Origin: an uncultured Paracoccaceae bacterium
Lineage (GTDB): Bacteria; Pseudomonadota; Alphaproteobacteria; Rhodobacterales; Rhodobacteraceae
NCBI GenBank assembly: GCA_947494445.1
Contig: CANLVD010000011.1
Location: forward strand, 62,001-126,000
Direction of reading: 5' to 3'
Length of the DNA stretch: 64,000 nucleotides
This document shows, piece after piece, positions 62,991 to 64,000 of the stretch; within the stretch, counting starts at the first letter, position 1; every line of letters starts with the position of its first letter. The translations under genes and the position numbers were made by a program. The notes below the pieces were generated by a model. The model saw only the letters and a list, made by a program, of their open reading frames with translations. It was not told the origin of the DNA and ran no database searches.

Positions 62991-63826
62991 TCCTTGTCGC
63001 CTCCCTCAGCGGCATCATCCGATGCCGGTGCATCCGATTCTGCGGCTTCCATTGCTGCCTGCTCGGCTGCTGCTGCGGCTTCTGCGGCTGCGGCCTCTTC
63101 GGCTGCGGCTGCGGCAGCTGCGGCGGCTGCTGCCTTCTCGGCCTCGGCTGCGGCGGATTTCAAAGCGGCCGGCAGGATCACGTTCTCAGGCGTCGCCTTT
63201 TTGACGGCATCCTTGACCAGAACCCAACCACCCTTGGAGCCGGGAACAGCGCCCTTGACCATGATCAGGCCACGGTCGGCGTCTGTGCGGACAACCTGCA
63301 GGTTCTGCGTGGTCACGCGGACCGAACCCATGTGACCGGCCATCTTCTTGCCTTTGAAGACGCGGCCGGGATCCTGACACTGACCGGTGGAACCGTGCGA
63401 GCGATGCGAGATCGACACACCGTGGGAGGCCCGGAGGCCGCCGAAGTTGTGACGCTTCATCGCACCGGCAAAACCCTTACCGATGGACGTGCCGGCGATG
63501 TCGACATACTGACCTTCGAAGTAATGGTTGGCTGTGATCTCTTCACCAACGCCGATCAGGTTCTCGGGGGACACCCGGAACTCGGCCAGCTTGCGCTTGG
63601 GTTCAACCTTTGCAACGGCAAAGTGGCCGCGCATGGCCTGAGATGTGCGTTTCGCCTTGGCCGCGCCTGCACCGAGCTGAACAGCCGAATAGCCGTCCTT
63701 CTCACCGGTGCGCTGTGCCACGACCTGACAGTTTTCCATGGACAGGACAGTGACAGGGATCTGTCTGCCGTCTTCCATGAACAGCCGGGTCATGCCCAGC
63801 TTTTTTGCGAGTACTCCAGTGCGCAT
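62987..63826 (-). CDS. rplC: 50S ribosomal protein L3 with Ala-rich C-terminal extension
   Basis: The 279-residue protein has the L3 core (about 1-210; [19 protein letters not shown] near 123-141, [16 protein letters not shown]) and then a low-complexity tail of about 60 residues made mostly of Ala and Glu (about 222-279). L3 nucleates 50S assembly. E. coli L3 ends near 209. The ATG at 63826 is preferred to a TTG one codon upstream. The tail DNA is a GC-rich trinucleotide-like repeat. Confidence 0.97.
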   Translation of the reverse strand: MRTGVLAKKLGMTRLFMEDGRQIPVTVLSMENCQVVAQRTGEKDGYSAVQLGAGAAKAKRTSQAMRGHFAVAKVEPKRKLAEFRVSPENLIGVGEEITANHYFEGQYVDIAGTSIGKGFAGAMKRHNFGGLRASHGVSISHRSHGSTGQCQDPGRVFKGKKMAGHMGSVRVTTQNLQVVRTDADRGLIMVKGAVPGSKGGWVLVKDAVKKATPENVILPAALKSAAAEAEKAAAAAAAAAAAEEAAAAEAAAAAEQAAMEAAESDAPASDDAAEGGDKE

Positions 63827-63836
63827 CAAATCACCC

Positions 63837-64000
63837 TCAGAGCTTGATCTCGACGTCCACGCCAGCGGCCAGGTCGAGCTTCATGAGCGCGTCCACGGTC
63901 TGTGGTGTGGGGTCGACGATGTCGAGCAGACGCTTGTGCGTCCGGATTTCGAACTGTTCACGGCTTTTCTTGTTGACGTGGGGACCACGCAGAACCGTGT
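63837..64000 (-). CDS. rpsJ: 30S ribosomal protein S10, C-terminal part
   Basis: The frame enters from the window edge and reads [20 protein letters not shown], then [10 protein letters not shown] and ends DVEIKL, the C-terminal half of S10, which also serves as NusE in antitermination. It is the first gene of the S10 operon and lies 10 bases before rplC; the start is beyond the window. Confidence 0.96.
   Translation of the reverse strand, partial: TVLRGPHVNKKSREQFEIRTHKRLLDIVDPTPQTVDALMKLDLAAGVDVEIKL

Overview
The window is a chromosomal segment of an alphaproteobacterium, most likely a marine member of the Roseobacter group (Rhodobacterales). The grounds are the overall high G+C (except one AT-rich patch), an aapJQMP amino-acid transporter, a zinc-type adenylate kinase, an ATP12-family F1 assembly chaperone, and gene orders typical of that order: rpmH-rnpA-yidD-ttcA ... 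yidC-MOSC-engB-argB, and gatC-gatA next to a CREST/ceramidase-like membrane protein. No tRNA, rRNA, CRISPR array, insertion sequence or phage gene was seen.

Layout. 1-9981 (minus strand) is the division and cell-wall (dcw) cluster read from right to left: mraZ, rsmH, ftsL, ftsI, murE, murF, mraY, murD, a translationally coupled GNAT acetyltransferase, and the first codons of ftsW. It is preceded by a leader of about 450 bases with a textbook MraZ box (three TGGGN repeats, 10-bp period) and several hairpins; this is where Rhodobacter sphaeroides encodes the sRNA UpsM. 10603-19607 is a mixed housekeeping region: a PAS/MCP-tail protein, an AT-rich two-gene membrane cassette of unknown function (11446-12563), the RNase P RNA gene, an isomerase, an amidase, rluB, tadA, gatCA, an Excalibur lipoprotein and a cold-shock gene with a folded 5' leader. 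19936-26308 is a co-directional run of TerC, a 30-residue membrane microprotein, XpaC, TelA, a DUF2927 lipoprotein, an SPFH-GYF protein and a zinc-ribbon membrane protein: a Ter/Tel-type envelope or metal stress system without the usual terD genes. 26398-30017 (minus) has an orphan sensor kinase and a flavoprotein/TVP38 pair.

31153-40435 (plus) carries the rpmH-rnpA-yidD-ttcA genes, an EAL phosphodiesterase, yidC, a MOSC protein, engB, argB, a 4Fe-4S protein and a SixA-like phosphatase. 40515-44975 (minus) is the general L-amino-acid ABC transporter. 45510-49715 (minus) holds an ATP12 chaperone, a HAD phosphatase, an RluA-family pseudouridine synthase, crcB and rarA. 49821 to the end (minus) is the S10-spc-alpha ribosomal protein cluster from rpsJ to rplQ, with secY, adk and rpoA; most gaps over about 60 bases hold a GC-rich hairpin, and a separate promoter precedes rpsM.

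The strongest candidates for undescribed biology are the AT-rich two-gene cassette, the TerC-XpaC-TelA-SPFH neighbourhood with its microprotein, the compact three-way-junction fold in the cold-shock leader, and the perfect terminator-like hairpin between rpsK and rpoA. Functions of all four are inference; the sequence structure itself is directly visible.
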